In this document: piece after piece, positions 35,919 through 44,865 of the stretch
How the letters are laid out: the number at the start of each line of letters is the position of its first letter
How positions within the stretch are numbered: position 1 is the stretch's first letter
Source of the DNA: a virus
Reading direction: 5' to 3' (one strand)
Length of the DNA stretch: 58,613 bases
Virus record (IMG/VR): IMGVR_UViG_3300030102_005973
Location: 1 to 58,613 of that record
The notes under the pieces: model-generated
What the model saw: the letters and a program-made list of their open reading frames with translations, nothing else
Database searches by the model: none
Told to the model about the DNA's origin: nothing
Position numbers and translations under genes: made by a program

Positions 35919-36375
35919 ATACTTTATATTGTGTTCTTCCGTCTTGTTTGTATGCACGAAGTATCCTCCCCCTGTTTTCATCTTTGGATATATAACTGAC
36001 ATGTACCCAATCAGGGTTCTTATCGTTTCCAAACTCCCATATCATCTGATCAAAGTTTAATTCGTTTTTTATAAAATTAAACATTTCTGCATTTGTTTTA
36101 TGACCAAAAGTATCATCCAGATCCATTGCTCTGCCCTCACAATGCTGTGAACGTTTACTGCCTCCAATAGCAGTGTTTAAGTCTTCGCATCTATAAAATG
36201 AATTTATTTTGATTGGTCCGCCTACGTAACGTCTAAGTGGTTCAAATACATTTATAGCAACTGCAGTCATGTTGCTAAGGGCATAGGGTGTAGGAGTATT
36301 GTCTATGTCAAGCCTTGTAGCAGTATTAGATTTGGTTGCTTCTTTATATGAAACATGGTTACTTATTCTTTCCAT
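35905..36375 (-). CDS. Peptidase M15 family endolysin (D-Ala-D-Ala carboxypeptidase-like)
   Basis: 156 residues. It has INSFYRCEDLNTAIGGSKRS, then SQHCEGRAMDLDD (about residues 81-93), giving the SxHxxGxAxD zinc motif, and WVHVSYI near residue 129 providing the third histidine. These are all the zinc ligands of M15A peptidases, which cut peptidoglycan cross-links. There is no signal peptide, so a holin is needed; candidates lie on both sides (35421-35918 and 36359-36532). Confidence 0.92.
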   Translation of the reverse strand: MERISNHVSYKEATKSNTATRLDIDNTPTPYALSNMTAVAINVFEPLRRYVGGPIKINSFYRCEDLNTAIGGSKRSQHCEGRAMDLDDTFGHKTNAEMFNFIKNELNFDQMIWEFGNDKNPDWVHVSYISKDENRGRILRAYKQDGRTQYKVYEQA

Positions 36376-36532
36376 ACATTATAAACCATTTATGAACAGT
36401 ATAGCCGATGGCTATTAAAGTTGCAATGATCTTCAAAGCAACATCTATATCAGTCATAGAGGTAGCAACAGCCGCTATGTTTAAACCATAGATTTTTATA
36501 TCAGTCAATGTTTCGGTCTTTAGATTTAACAT
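36359..36532 (-). CDS. Small membrane protein, candidate holin
   Basis: 57 residues: MLNLKTETLTDIKIYGLNIA with a hydrophobic first segment (IYGLNIAAVATS) and a clear second span (ALKIIATLIAIGYTVHKWFI). It ends in a basic tail and overlaps the endolysin start by 17 bp, an arrangement typical of holin-endolysin pairs. The gene is short, but coding is supported by the overlap and by the two hydrophobic stretches. Confidence 0.65.
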   Translation of the reverse strand: MLNLKTETLTDIKIYGLNIAAVATSMTDIDVALKIIATLIAIGYTVHKWFIMYGKNK

Positions 36533-36583
36533 AAACGTATTTTATTTTTATATCTCCTCCAGTATGTGAACAAGTATACATAT

Positions 36584-36883
36584 TTATTTTTTTGTGGGTT
36601 TTTTACCTGCTCTATTTCCGCCTTTTAACGCTTTGGGCACGTGGCTAATTTGATTGCCCACTTCTTTTATAGCCTTAGAAACGTCTCTAAGCTCTTCTCC
36701 TACACGATCTACCTTGTTAGATACATCAGCCTTCATCTCGGCAAACTTTTCCTCTAAGATGTCAGGAATCATGTTATTATTCTCATCTTTAGTAAATCCT
36801 TTCTTAGTAAGCCAAATTGCTGCTACTATGTTAAAGATTATCAAAGATATTACTAGTATTACAATTAGTGTTATTACATCCAT
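36584..36883 (-). CDS. Membrane-anchored coiled-coil protein
   Basis: 99 residues. An N-terminal span (VITLIVILVISLIIFNIVAAI, about residues 3-23) is followed by a charged helix (ILEEKFAEMKADVSNKVDRV) and a basic tail ending GKKPTKK. One TM plus a coiled coil within the lysis cassette suggests a spanin-like or holin-regulator role, but no lipobox or partner is visible, so this is inference. Confidence 0.55.
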   Translation of the reverse strand: MDVITLIVILVISLIIFNIVAAIWLTKKGFTKDENNNMIPDILEEKFAEMKADVSNKVDRVGEELRDVSKAIKEVGNQISHVPKALKGGNRAGKKPTKK

Positions 36884-36891
36884 AATTTTAT

Positions 36892-39066
36892 TTATTCTAC
36901 AAAAAGTTGTGTTACTTCAAATGAGCTAATTGCTTCATTAAAAATTCTGACCTGGTCTATTTCACCTATTATATTTTGTGTATTATTATAATATGCTCCA
37001 ATAAAAGCGTTGTAGATTGAATCTCCCGATGTCCAATTACCTGTTTGTGCACTACCTGAGCCATCAAGGCTATTATCTACATATATATAAGTGTTTGTTC
37101 CTGATACATTTAAATCCCAAGTTAAAACTAGATGATGCCAATCACCATCAGCATATGAAGAAGATGATGACAAGTCAATGGCGTGAGTACCGCTAGTTCC
37201 TTGATTAATAGTCACTCTAATTTTTCCATCAGTTTTCATCATTAAGTTTGTACCTAAATTTACTGTCCCATATCCTGAAGCTACTAATGGACTATTTACG
37301 GATGGGTTAGAATCAACATTAAACCACAACGAAAAAGTACCCTTATTTTGTGTCTTTAAGTTAGTATCTACATTGCTACTACCATTAAAACTCGCAGCTT
37401 TATCAAAATATCCACCAACATAAGCTTCAGTGCCTGTCCAGGTTCCATTGTATGTCGAGGAGTCTGTTGAGTTAGCATTATTTTCAAACTGATAAAGGGC
37501 TACTCCTGTGCTGCCGCCAAACACATCGAGAGTGCTTATAGTATTACAATACACCTCACTGTAAAGCTCTGAAACTTGATTATTTGAAAGTGCAGTTGAA
37601 AATATACGTACTTGGTCTACACATCCTCTTAACGGATGTGCGCTTAATAATGTGTTACTCGAATTTCTATATCGCCAAACACCTACTCTCCACTCCCCAC
37701 TTGAATCAAATGTTTGTGTAACAGTTGGTAAGCTTTGCTCTTCCCCATTAACCGAAACTTTAGTTAAAGTTCCGTTATTTCCACTCCAACAAACGTGATA
37801 CCACGTATCAACTTGTATTGTAGGCCCAAAACCAACGTATCCCTCGCTGCTTTGAAATGAAAATTTGTTTAAATTATAATCCCCTCTATAATATAAATTA
37901 AAATTCTTATCATTAGGGTGTGATGGTTCTATACTGTTTCCGATTATAAATTGAGCAGTAGTTCCAAGTTCATTTAATTTTACCCATACAGAACAAGAGA
38001 AAATACTTGTTGATAAAACTGATAAATCTAACCAATTAGAGGAATTATTTGTAAATTTTGAAGCTAGACCAAATGGCCCAGGTGTATATTGTGCTGTTCC
38101 AATCCACGTACCGTTATTAGCGTTAGCAGTAGAGTCATAAGCATTGCCATCAAGTTTATAATAACCTTCTGTACTTGTGTTGGTAGTTGAGCCAATTGCA
38201 TCTACTGAGTATCCAATTGTGTTAGTTGTACAAGGACATTGCACCTCACTGTAAAGTTCGGTTACTTGGTCAGAATCTAAAGCAGTTGAAAATATGCGTA
38301 TTTGGTCATATGATCCCCCTCCATAGTTTGTAAGATAATGACCTACTGTTAAAGTGCTTTTCCCGCTAATTGCTGTTGTGGAAGATAAGGTATTAAAAAG
38401 ACTTCCATCAACATAAACAAGTTTTTGTGTAGAAGTAGATACAAATACAAAATGATGCCAATTACCATCTCTCCATCCAGAGGGAGTTGTTCCAGTCATT
38501 CTTCCCCCCGAATTACTGCCAAAATCAAAATAGTAATTCCCGTTTTGGTGTAAAGCAAATCGCAAATTATTTGTAGCGGCAAGTGAGGAAGGGTCAGATG
38601 CAAAAAACGGAAAATTATTTACATTATCTATTTTAACCCAAATTGAAAATGAATAAGTATCTGTAAACCCAGTTAAAACATTAGGCAAGTCAATTCTACT
38701 ACTACTTCCATTAAATACAGCTGCTTGACTGTATGGAGAACCATTTACGTATGTAATATCAGTGGTAGTTCCGTCATAATTATTTGATGACTCATCTCTA
38801 GCAGAATAGTCAAGTTTGTAGTAAGCCACCACTGTTGAGCCAGGGGGATAATTTACGGTATCAGTTGTACACCCAGGTTCAGTTTGTATCTGTCTCCAAG
38901 TGCTTCCATCATAGTATTCAACATATTTTAATGTAGTATTATATCTCCATTGACCAGTTGAAGGATTCGCAGGTCTTGATGCTGTATCTCCAGTGGGAAG
39001 TTTTAAAGACGTATTTGTAGCGCCTAAATCAAATAGTTCCGGTGTATTTATTTTTGTTATTGCCAT
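36892..39066 (-). CDS. Tail fibre/adhesin with three LamG-type lectin repeats
   Basis: 724 residues. The N-terminal anchor (ITKINTPELFDLG ... TASRPANPSTGQWRYNT ... YYDGSTWRQ, residues 1-60) is shared with neighbouring fibres. Three concanavalin-A/LamG-like repeats of about 210 residues follow, each with FNGSSSxxD or FTNNSSNW, WVK/W, DGNWHHFVF or TWYHVCW, and a closing DQVRIFSTAL then ELYSEV. The repeats bind carbohydrate in known proteins, so this is a likely receptor-binding fibre. Repeat boundaries near residues 283 and 508 have CPCTTNT and CNTISTLD cysteine segments. Repeated DNA could recombine to change copy number. Confidence 0.85.
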   Translation of the reverse strand: MAITKINTPELFDLGATNTSLKLPTGDTASRPANPSTGQWRYNTTLKYVEYYDGSTWRQIQTEPGCTTDTVNYPPGSTVVAYYKLDYSARDESSNNYDGTTTDITYVNGSPYSQAAVFNGSSSRIDLPNVLTGFTDTYSFSIWVKIDNVNNFPFFASDPSSLAATNNLRFALHQNGNYYFDFGSNSGGRMTGTTPSGWRDGNWHHFVFVSTSTQKLVYVDGSLFNTLSSTTAISGKSTLTVGHYLTNYGGGSYDQIRIFSTALDSDQVTELYSEVQCPCTTNTIGYSVDAIGSTTNTSTEGYYKLDGNAYDSTANANNGTWIGTAQYTPGPFGLASKFTNNSSNWLDLSVLSTSIFSCSVWVKLNELGTTAQFIIGNSIEPSHPNDKNFNLYYRGDYNLNKFSFQSSEGYVGFGPTIQVDTWYHVCWSGNNGTLTKVSVNGEEQSLPTVTQTFDSSGEWRVGVWRYRNSSNTLLSAHPLRGCVDQVRIFSTALSNNQVSELYSEVYCNTISTLDVFGGSTGVALYQFENNANSTDSSTYNGTWTGTEAYVGGYFDKAASFNGSSNVDTNLKTQNKGTFSLWFNVDSNPSVNSPLVASGYGTVNLGTNLMMKTDGKIRVTINQGTSGTHAIDLSSSSSYADGDWHHLVLTWDLNVSGTNTYIYVDNSLDGSGSAQTGNWTSGDSIYNAFIGAYYNNTQNIIGEIDQVRIFNEAISSFEVTQLFVE

Positions 39067-39068
39067 AT

Positions 39069-40109
39069 TTATGCTGTAAGCGTTCCGCCTGTTTTATAAA
39101 CTAAAATTTTATAACTGCCATCGTCATATACATCAGGAGAACCGGTTGTTAAGCCTGAATAATCTGTTGCTAATATTTTAATAATAACTACTCCAGAACC
39201 ACCGTTTCCTCCCCTTACTGGACTTCCGTTAAATGCAGACCCGCCGCCGCCGCCAGTATTTGCGCTCGCATCGTTAGGACTTGCTGCGGCATCAGTGCCG
39301 CCGCCTAATCCTCCGCTTCCAAATACAGTTCTATTATCTCCGCCACCTCCACCGGCAAAATATAAATTACCTCCAGAAACTTCTCCAACTAAGGAAGAAG
39401 TTGCATCGGCTGTGGATATAATAGTAGTAGTGAGACCTACACCTCCGTTGGCTCCAGATGCGCTACCATTTTGTCCTGCGGCGCCAGCACCACCACCACC
39501 GCCACCACGACCATTACTTGCGGCAGAGGCAGTTCCTCCCGCATTACCTTGACCAGCAGTTCCAGCTCCTCCAGTTTTTGTTCCGCTACCACCAGCTCCA
39601 CCACCACCAGATCCACCGCTTGCGGCAACAACAACATTATTATCTGATGATCCACCGCCGCCGCCGACAGCGGTAATAGTTGTTGACCCGTACACAATAG
39701 TGCTATCTTCTCCGCTGCTAACTACTGGTGGATTTTTTGTTCCACCAGCTGCTCCAGCGCCTACTGTAAAATATAAAACAGTCCCTTTATTTATTGAACT
39801 AATGGTGCTAGTTAAAAAGCCGCCGCCGCCGCCGCCGCCGCCATCTTGATAACCGCCGCCGCCGCCGCCAGCTACTAATAGATATTCAACACTTATAGAA
39901 ACATCTACATTAACAAAGTTCTTCCAGGCGCTACCATCGTAGTGTTGCATTGTGCTAGTCGAACCTCCTGAAGACTCTGCAGTGTCGTTTCTCATCATGC
40001 CTTCAACTGGCGTGCCAGAAAATGCAGTGCCCGTTGGCATTTTTAATCCATTTTCACTGTCTGTTATATTTAAATCTAAGCTTTCCGACTTAACTTTGGT
40101 TAGTGCCAT
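39069..40109 (-). CDS. Glycine-rich tail fibre
   Basis: 346 residues. The N-terminal anchor (ALTKVKSESLDL ... GMMRNDT ... HYDGSAWKNFV, residues 1-67) is followed by VEYLLVAGGGGGG and long glycine-rich repeats (GGGGG, GAGGSG) to about residue 310, then a small C-terminal tip with VVIIKILATDYSG. Glycine-rich repeats of this kind form polyglycine-II sandwich tips in T-even adhesins, so a receptor-contact role is likely. The coding DNA holds GCC/CCG triplet microsatellites (39820-39842, 39853-39869). It is paralogous to the gene at 41074-42153. Confidence 0.8.
   Translation of the reverse strand: MALTKVKSESLDLNITDSENGLKMPTGTAFSGTPVEGMMRNDTAESSGGSTSTMQHYDGSAWKNFVNVDVSISVEYLLVAGGGGGGYQDGGGGGGGGFLTSTISSINKGTVLYFTVGAGAAGGTKNPPVVSSGEDSTIVYGSTTITAVGGGGGSSDNNVVVAASGGSGGGGAGGSGTKTGGAGTAGQGNAGGTASAASNGRGGGGGGAGAAGQNGSASGANGGVGLTTTIISTADATSSLVGEVSGGNLYFAGGGGGDNRTVFGSGGLGGGTDAAASPNDASANTGGGGGSAFNGSPVRGGNGGSGVVIIKILATDYSGLTTGSPDVYDDGSYKILVYKTGGTLTA
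39820..39842. repeat. CCG triplet microsatellite (polyglycine-coding)
   Basis: Nearly eight perfect CCG units on the plus strand, encoding glycines of the 39069-40109 fibre on the minus strand. A second run of almost six units lies at 39853-39869. GC-only triplet runs stand out in this AT-rich genome and are candidates for replication slippage in steps of one glycine. Confidence 0.85.
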
Positions 40110-40112
40110 AAT

Positions 40113-41072
40113 TTATTTCTCTTTCCAGTTTTTAATATCTTCATCCCAAACTAACATCGGCTCTTTTGGAGGATCATCGGGATAAGGTACAGGTGGAATC
40201 CAATCAACGCCATCATACGTCCAGCTCGGAAAAGGTTGTTCACTAGCTGGTTCTTGCCAATAATAATCCACCCATTCTTGTGTATCTTCTTTCCAATACC
40301 ACGTTCCCTCTTCAGGTCTTGGTGTTGAGGGCTCCCAATTACATGTAGACTCATTAAGGGTCCAACTTGGATAAGGCTGTGGAATATAAAATGCGTCTCT
40401 TACAGGATCATATAAGTATCCCTTACCTGCATAGTTTTTTCGAAAAGGTGTTCCTCCGTATATATGTACACCTTCAACGGTATTGTAAGATGTTCTTTTA
40501 ACGCCTTGAGCCTTTGTTTGTAGCTTATACATATTTTCAATCCAAGATGTGTTGTCATATGTTTCGGTGGGTAGAGCTGCAATTTGCTCAGGGGTAAGAT
40601 CCATTATGTCTCCAACTGGACGCTCTTCTATTGTTTCGTCTATTCCAGTAATAACCCTTTCAACTATGGAAGGCTTGTTTTCTATTTCAGTATTTTTAGC
40701 TGCAATCTGATCATTTACAGTCTCAGTGCCTTCATTCTGCATTGTTTGCATCTGTGCCATTAGGTCATCCTGTTGACTTTTTAAGTTAGCCTTTTCAGCA
40801 TCAATAGCATTTATTATAGGATCTACTTCATCGGCTGTCGGTAAATCTTCCATGTTCAAAGGGTCCTCGGGATAAAGCGATTGAAGCTGTGATTCTAATT
40901 CCTCTAAAGTAGAGCTAGTGTTTTTAGAATTATAGTCGGCTAGTAACGCTTGATATTCTGCGGTATTTATATTAGCCGCAATAATATCTTGTTTAGTTTG
41001 ATATAGAACCTCTAACTCCTGACGCTCATTAACTGTCGTTGTTAAATTTGATATTAATGCGTAATGTCCCAT
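40113..41072 (-). CDS. Fibre-associated structural protein with Trp-rich C-terminal repeats
   Basis: 319 residues. The N-terminal half is helical and acidic (coiled-coil-like, about residues 15-160). The C-terminal third has repeated units of the type PYPSWTLNESTCNWEPSTP, TWYWKEDTQEWVDYYW and PFPSWTYDGVDWIPPVPYP. These tryptophan/proline repeats are familiar from structural proteins of marine phages. Being between two glycine-rich fibres, it may be a hinge or connector. No catalytic motif is seen. Confidence 0.6.
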   Translation of the reverse strand: MGHYALISNLTTTVNERQELEVLYQTKQDIIAANINTAEYQALLADYNSKNTSSTLEELESQLQSLYPEDPLNMEDLPTADEVDPIINAIDAEKANLKSQQDDLMAQMQTMQNEGTETVNDQIAAKNTEIENKPSIVERVITGIDETIEERPVGDIMDLTPEQIAALPTETYDNTSWIENMYKLQTKAQGVKRTSYNTVEGVHIYGGTPFRKNYAGKGYLYDPVRDAFYIPQPYPSWTLNESTCNWEPSTPRPEEGTWYWKEDTQEWVDYYWQEPASEQPFPSWTYDGVDWIPPVPYPDDPPKEPMLVWDEDIKNWKEK

Positions 41073-41073
41073 G

Positions 41074-42153
41074 TTAGCTAAATGTTACTGTTCCAGTTCC
41101 TGTTGTAAAAGTTATAGAAGAGAATGCCCCGTCTACTACGGGCGTTGGAGTGTTCAAAGTTCCTGTAACTGAAAAACTAGACACATCTGCTGTTGTATAC
41201 CGTACAATAACAACTCCTGATCCACCAGCACCGCCATTTCTTGAACCGCCACCCGATGAACGTTTAGCAGCACCACCACCTCCGCCAGTATTAACTGTTC
41301 CAGCTACTCCGGTACCATTACTACCGCTTGGGCATTCACCACCGCCTCCAGATCCTCCAGGCACTGATGATGTTGATCCAAAATATCCTCCGCCGCCTCC
41401 TCCGGCATAAAATACAGCTGATCCTGTTATTGAAACTTCTATACCATCTCCTCCATGCCCTTGGCCGTCAGTGTTACCAGTCTCTCCAGCACCACCTCCG
41501 CCGCCTCCACGTTTATTAGGACTTACTACAGAAGCACCACCAGCATATCCTTGCACTGGATTATTTACCGCTGCTGTGGATGGTCTTGTTGAAGAACTCG
41601 ATCCGGTTCCAGACCCGCCTGCAGATCCACCAGTTTTTCCTTGATCATCACTTGCTGAGCTTTCTGATGTTCCGCCGCCACCACCGCCTGTTGCAATTAT
41701 TGTGTGAAATACAGAATTTTCGCCATTACTACCATAGTTCCTTCCGACTCCACCTGCTCCACCTGCTCCAATAGTGACGGTATATTCTGTTTCCTTATAT
41801 AAATTTAATGCTGGATCTGAACTCGCACCTCCTCCAGAATTACTTCCGGATGATGTTAATAACCCACCTGCACCTCCGCCGCCAGGAGCATCTGAACTAG
41901 TTCCTCCGCCACCACCGCCTCCGGCTACAACTAAAAAGTCAACTTGAAAAGAAGTATTGGTTTGTTTTAGATTTCTCCACTTTGCTGTACCTGTTTCGTT
42001 AGTATATATTTCAGTCTTTTTTGTACTTGTATTTTCACGTAGCTCTCCCAAGGTGCCCGCTGGTCTCTCTGAGGTTGTTCCTTTAACCCAGGTAAGCCCG
42101 CCAGTGTTACCGCTCATGTCTATTACGTCCGTAGAGACCTTGGTTGTTGCCAT
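41074..42153 (-). CDS. Glycine-rich tail fibre
   Basis: 359 residues. The N-terminal anchor (TTKVSTDVIDMSG ... TTSERPAGTLGELRENT ... TAKWRNLKQ, residues 1-66) is like those of the other fibres. It is followed by VDFLVVAGGGGGG, long glycine/serine-rich repeats, and a C-terminal tip with VVIVRYTTADVSSFSVTG. It is a paralogue of 39069-40109. It probably forms part of an adhesin cluster; the tip residues VVIV/VVII are conserved between the two. Confidence 0.8.
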   Translation of the reverse strand: MATTKVSTDVIDMSGNTGGLTWVKGTTSERPAGTLGELRENTSTKKTEIYTNETGTAKWRNLKQTNTSFQVDFLVVAGGGGGGGTSSDAPGGGGAGGLLTSSGSNSGGGASSDPALNLYKETEYTVTIGAGGAGGVGRNYGSNGENSVFHTIIATGGGGGGTSESSASDDQGKTGGSAGGSGTGSSSSTRPSTAAVNNPVQGYAGGASVVSPNKRGGGGGGAGETGNTDGQGHGGDGIEVSITGSAVFYAGGGGGGYFGSTSSVPGGSGGGGECPSGSNGTGVAGTVNTGGGGGAAKRSSGGGSRNGGAGGSGVVIVRYTTADVSSFSVTGTLNTPTPVVDGAFSSITFTTGTGTVTFS

Positions 42154-42162
42154 CCTTTTAAA

Positions 42163-43557
42163 TTAAGTTGTAGTTACTGCCTCTACTGTAGACCCGTTAG
42201 GGAAATTACCAGACGCTAGGGTTAGTGTTTTTCCTGACAAGGCATTAAAATTTGATTTTGCTTGATATACACCATTTATGTATACATCTATATAATCTTT
42301 GCTTGTTGGATCAGTTGACGATGTAACTGTTATACTATTAGTGCTAGCATTGCTTATGGTAAGAGAGTCTACGGTTTTAGTTACGCCTGCTCCACCTCCG
42401 TATGTAATACTACCGCCCATACCTGAGTGGATAGAACAATAGTAATAAAGTGTAGGAGAATTTTGTGTAATTCTTAACCGCACTCTTCTAGTAGCGTAGC
42501 TATTGAAGTTTGTTGTGTTGGAATAATCTGCTTGTGAAATAGCTGTAAGAGTGTTAGCAGATGTGCTTCCATAATATTGTATTCCTGTAGCGTAAGGCGT
42601 ACTTCCATCTAATACTTCACCAATTTCTAACGGGTGTCCATCGTTAGTTGCTGCATCTTGATTGAACTCATATGTAAAACCAGGTGTTAGATTTATAGAT
42701 GCTTGATAAGCTCCATCTATATACAGTAGATTTCCTGACCCTGGATTTACAACAGTAACAGTCATTTCTGATGTCTGATCCAAAAGTAAATTGTCAGTAT
42801 TGGAAGCAGTAGTAACCACACCACCTCCTACTTGAACACTGTTTACTGTTACTGTAGTGTTTTCTTTAAACGTAGTTACATTACCATCTGCAATAGCCTG
42901 TTGTGTCCCTTGGTCACCTTCAAGCTTCCAATCTGTATATGCACCTGCGGGAGTCGCCCACGCTCCTGTATAATCTAAAAATTGACCAGCTGAGCCTCCG
43001 CTAATACCTAAAGTCAAGGTTCCAGAGCCTGTTATTGGTGAGCCACTTACTGAAAAAGCCGAAAAGGCAGTAGCGTCTAACGCTACAGAAGTCACGGTTC
43101 CTCCTCCACCTCCAGAACCTGTTATGGTGATTGTTCCACTAGATGAGGTTACACCTACAGTACCTGAGCCAATGATATTAACTGTATCAGTTCCTGAGTC
43201 TCCTCCACCTGTTCCTGTCAATACTACAGGTGTATTTTGAGCAGGGTCAGCATTATCTGTTGCTGATAAGGCATATGCAGTGCTTGCTATGGTTATCTCA
43301 TCAGTGCCTGCAGTAAGTGCTATTGCATTACTTGCAGTAAACTGCAAATCTTCAGTAGAGTCTGGTGATCCTGTCTTTGTACCGGTAAGTCTAAGTATTA
43401 CATTATTGCTAGCTTGGCTGGTTTCTAAATTATAGGTTGTATCAAGGTTGGCTGGTGGTATTTGAATATTTAAATCCCCAGTCGCCGTATATCCAACTAA
43501 TCTAGTAACATTTGCTGCTACTGTTTCTTGGGTGAATTGTGAAAATTTTACTGACAT
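42163..43557 (-). CDS. Tail fibre protein with cupredoxin-like His/Met segment
   Basis: 464 residues. A beta-repetitive N-terminal half (SVSGSPITGSGTLTLGISGG, then FLDYTGAW) of tail-fibre type is followed by segments LYIDGAYQASINLTPGFTYE and FNQDAATNDGHPLEIGE. LYYYCSIHSGMGGSI has the C...H...M spacing of the copper site in cupredoxin-like domains often seen in marine phage fibres. The C-terminal region has a second DVYINGVYQAKSNF repeat. The function is a likely distal tail component; metal binding is inference. Confidence 0.7.
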   Translation of the reverse strand: MSVKFSQFTQETVAANVTRLVGYTATGDLNIQIPPANLDTTYNLETSQASNNVILRLTGTKTGSPDSTEDLQFTASNAIALTAGTDEITIASTAYALSATDNADPAQNTPVVLTGTGGGDSGTDTVNIIGSGTVGVTSSSGTITITGSGGGGGTVTSVALDATAFSAFSVSGSPITGSGTLTLGISGGSAGQFLDYTGAWATPAGAYTDWKLEGDQGTQQAIADGNVTTFKENTTVTVNSVQVGGGVVTTASNTDNLLLDQTSEMTVTVVNPGSGNLLYIDGAYQASINLTPGFTYEFNQDAATNDGHPLEIGEVLDGSTPYATGIQYYGSTSANTLTAISQADYSNTTNFNSYATRRVRLRITQNSPTLYYYCSIHSGMGGSITYGGGAGVTKTVDSLTISNASTNSITVTSSTDPTSKDYIDVYINGVYQAKSNFNALSGKTLTLASGNFPNGSTVEAVTTT

Positions 43558-43567
43558 TTTATTTCTT

Positions 43568-43708
43568 TTATTCTGTTATTATGTTTTGACTAGTTGCTTC
43601 TGTTACAATTTGATCAGATGCCTCCGTTATAATATTTTGCACACCTCCTGACCCGCTCAATGGAAAAAGGCTACCTATTGAATTTGCTATAGCTATGTAA
43701 CTAATCAT
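43568..43708 (-). CDS. Small conserved fibre-adjacent peptide
   Basis: 46 residues: hydrophobic start ISYIAIANSIGSLFPLSGSG, then two short repeats VQNIITEASDQIVTEATSQN and IITE. The NIITE repeat type is seen in small proteins next to fibre genes of marine phages. The start lies 22 bp downstream of the preceding stop, and the gene ends 10 bp before the next fibre gene. Confidence 0.55.
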   Translation of the reverse strand: MISYIAIANSIGSLFPLSGSGGVQNIITEASDQIVTEATSQNIITE

Positions 43709-43730
43709 TATATAATAATGCCAATTACAA

Positions 43731-44234
43731 TCACCACAAAGCCATAATGCTAGTTGCAGTTGTAGAAGTATTGAAAACTTTTACAACTTGAACAGGGAAA
43801 AATGTACCTGCTTGTATTCCTACAAAAATTACGTCATCTCCGCCTGCTGTAGTTACACGTATATTTCCTGCACCACCAATATAAAGAACTGCTCCTTCTT
43901 GGGCACCACCATAAATAGCATATGATTTACCTGTGTTTGTAAATATATTATTTTCAACGTTTAATGTGGTTCCGTCAACAACACTTTTAACTGTGGTCTG
44001 AGTACCATCGGTGGTATTTACTATTATCATCCCTGGCTTTATTCCAGCTAGTAAAAAGCTAAGAGTTACCATATTGTCGGGATCTTCACCAGTTCTTGAT
44101 GCGTCAATAAGTTGAGTTGCGCTTCCAGTTGTAGTCGTTCCAGTTGCACCACCCACTCCTATATCTGGAATGTTTGTATTATCACTTGGATATACTGACC
44201 ATGCTTTTCCTGCTTGTAATTTTTGATATGCCAT
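43731..44234 (-). CDS. Virion structural protein (MAYQKLQ...PSDNTNIP type)
   Basis: 167 residues, beta-rich, Gly/Thr-rich. The N-terminus QKLQAGKAWSVYPSDNTNIP and C-terminal region VIFVGIQAGTFFPVQVVKVF match a structural protein family common in marine phages. It is probably a minor head or tail protein. It follows the previous gene stop by 3 bp. Confidence 0.65.
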   Translation of the reverse strand: MAYQKLQAGKAWSVYPSDNTNIPDIGVGGATGTTTTGSATQLIDASRTGEDPDNMVTLSFLLAGIKPGMIIVNTTDGTQTTVKSVVDGTTLNVENNIFTNTGKSYAIYGGAQEGAVLYIGGAGNIRVTTAGGDDVIFVGIQAGTFFPVQVVKVFNTSTTATSIMALW

Positions 44235-44237
44235 TTT

Positions 44238-44393
44238 TTATCTTTTATAAGGAAATACTCGATTTAAAGTGTCGCGTCTTTCATCGCATCCGCAGTCGGT
44301 GTTAGTTGCCTGAGCTACTTTATCAACTACATATTTGATTCCAGTGGCTTTTGTAAATTTTGCGACGCTATCTCCAAGACCTTTTGATTTCAT
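44238..44393 (-). CDS. Conserved small phage protein with CGCDxR motif
   Basis: 51 residues: GLGDSVAKFTKATGIKYVVD followed by KVAQATNTDCGCDERRDTLN and RVFPYKR. The CGCDxRxxxLNxxFPY motif is widespread in marine phages; its function is unknown. The paired cysteines may bind metal. It is part of the run of tiny virion-region genes and is separated from its neighbours by only 2-3 bp. Confidence 0.8.
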   Translation of the reverse strand: MKSKGLGDSVAKFTKATGIKYVVDKVAQATNTDCGCDERRDTLNRVFPYKR

Positions 44394-44395
44394 AT

Positions 44396-44602
44396 TTATC
44401 TTTTACATCCAAAATTGTTAGCATAGTTCGCCATGGCAACTACACTCTTTGAATATTTTTTTGTGTTTTTCATAACAGCGGCAGCAGCACCACATGTACT
44501 TTTACCTGGCATATTTCTTTCAGCCCATCTGGTAAACTTACCTTGATTTTTTTCTTTGATCTGTGGAAACGCTCCCGCTTTTGTTCTGCCTCGTGCAGCC
44601 AT
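44396..44602 (-). CDS. Small basic protein of the cascade
   Basis: 68 residues, net positive (KAGAFPQIKEKNQGKFTRWA, CGAAAAVMKNTKKYSKSVVA), with two cysteines. It overlaps the preceding gene by 1 bp (TAATG). No family recognised. Likely a minor virion or DNA-condensing protein given its neighbours. Confidence 0.65.
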   Translation of the reverse strand: MAARGRTKAGAFPQIKEKNQGKFTRWAERNMPGKSTCGAAAAVMKNTKKYSKSVVAMANYANNFGCKR

Positions 44603-44829
44603 TACTTTCTAATTAAAGAAGATAAATGTCCTTTAACACTTCCTTTTTCACCATGAGATTCGTATGCCATGGAGTGATCTCCACCATAAGCATGACCATA
44701 TAATTTTTTTGACATAGCTTTGCTTTCATCTCTTCTAGCTTTCATGCTTTGAGATTTTTTTCCGTCCTTCATACCAATAGACTCATCGAGTCTGGCATTG
44801 TATCCTTGAGAATATTTTACTGTAGGCAT
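44602..44829 (-). CDS. Small basic protein of the cascade
   Basis: 75 residues, rich in Lys, Gly, Ser, Met and His (VKYSQGYNARLDESIGMKDG, AYGGDHSMAYESHGEKGSVK). It starts after a 36-bp AT-rich gap that follows the gene at 44866-45156. No recognised family; the charge suggests DNA or virion association. Confidence 0.65.
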   Translation of the reverse strand: MPTVKYSQGYNARLDESIGMKDGKKSQSMKARRDESKAMSKKLYGHAYGGDHSMAYESHGEKGSVKGHLSSLIRK

Positions 44830-44865
44830 TTTTAAAAATTTTTAATTAAACATATTACAAATATA

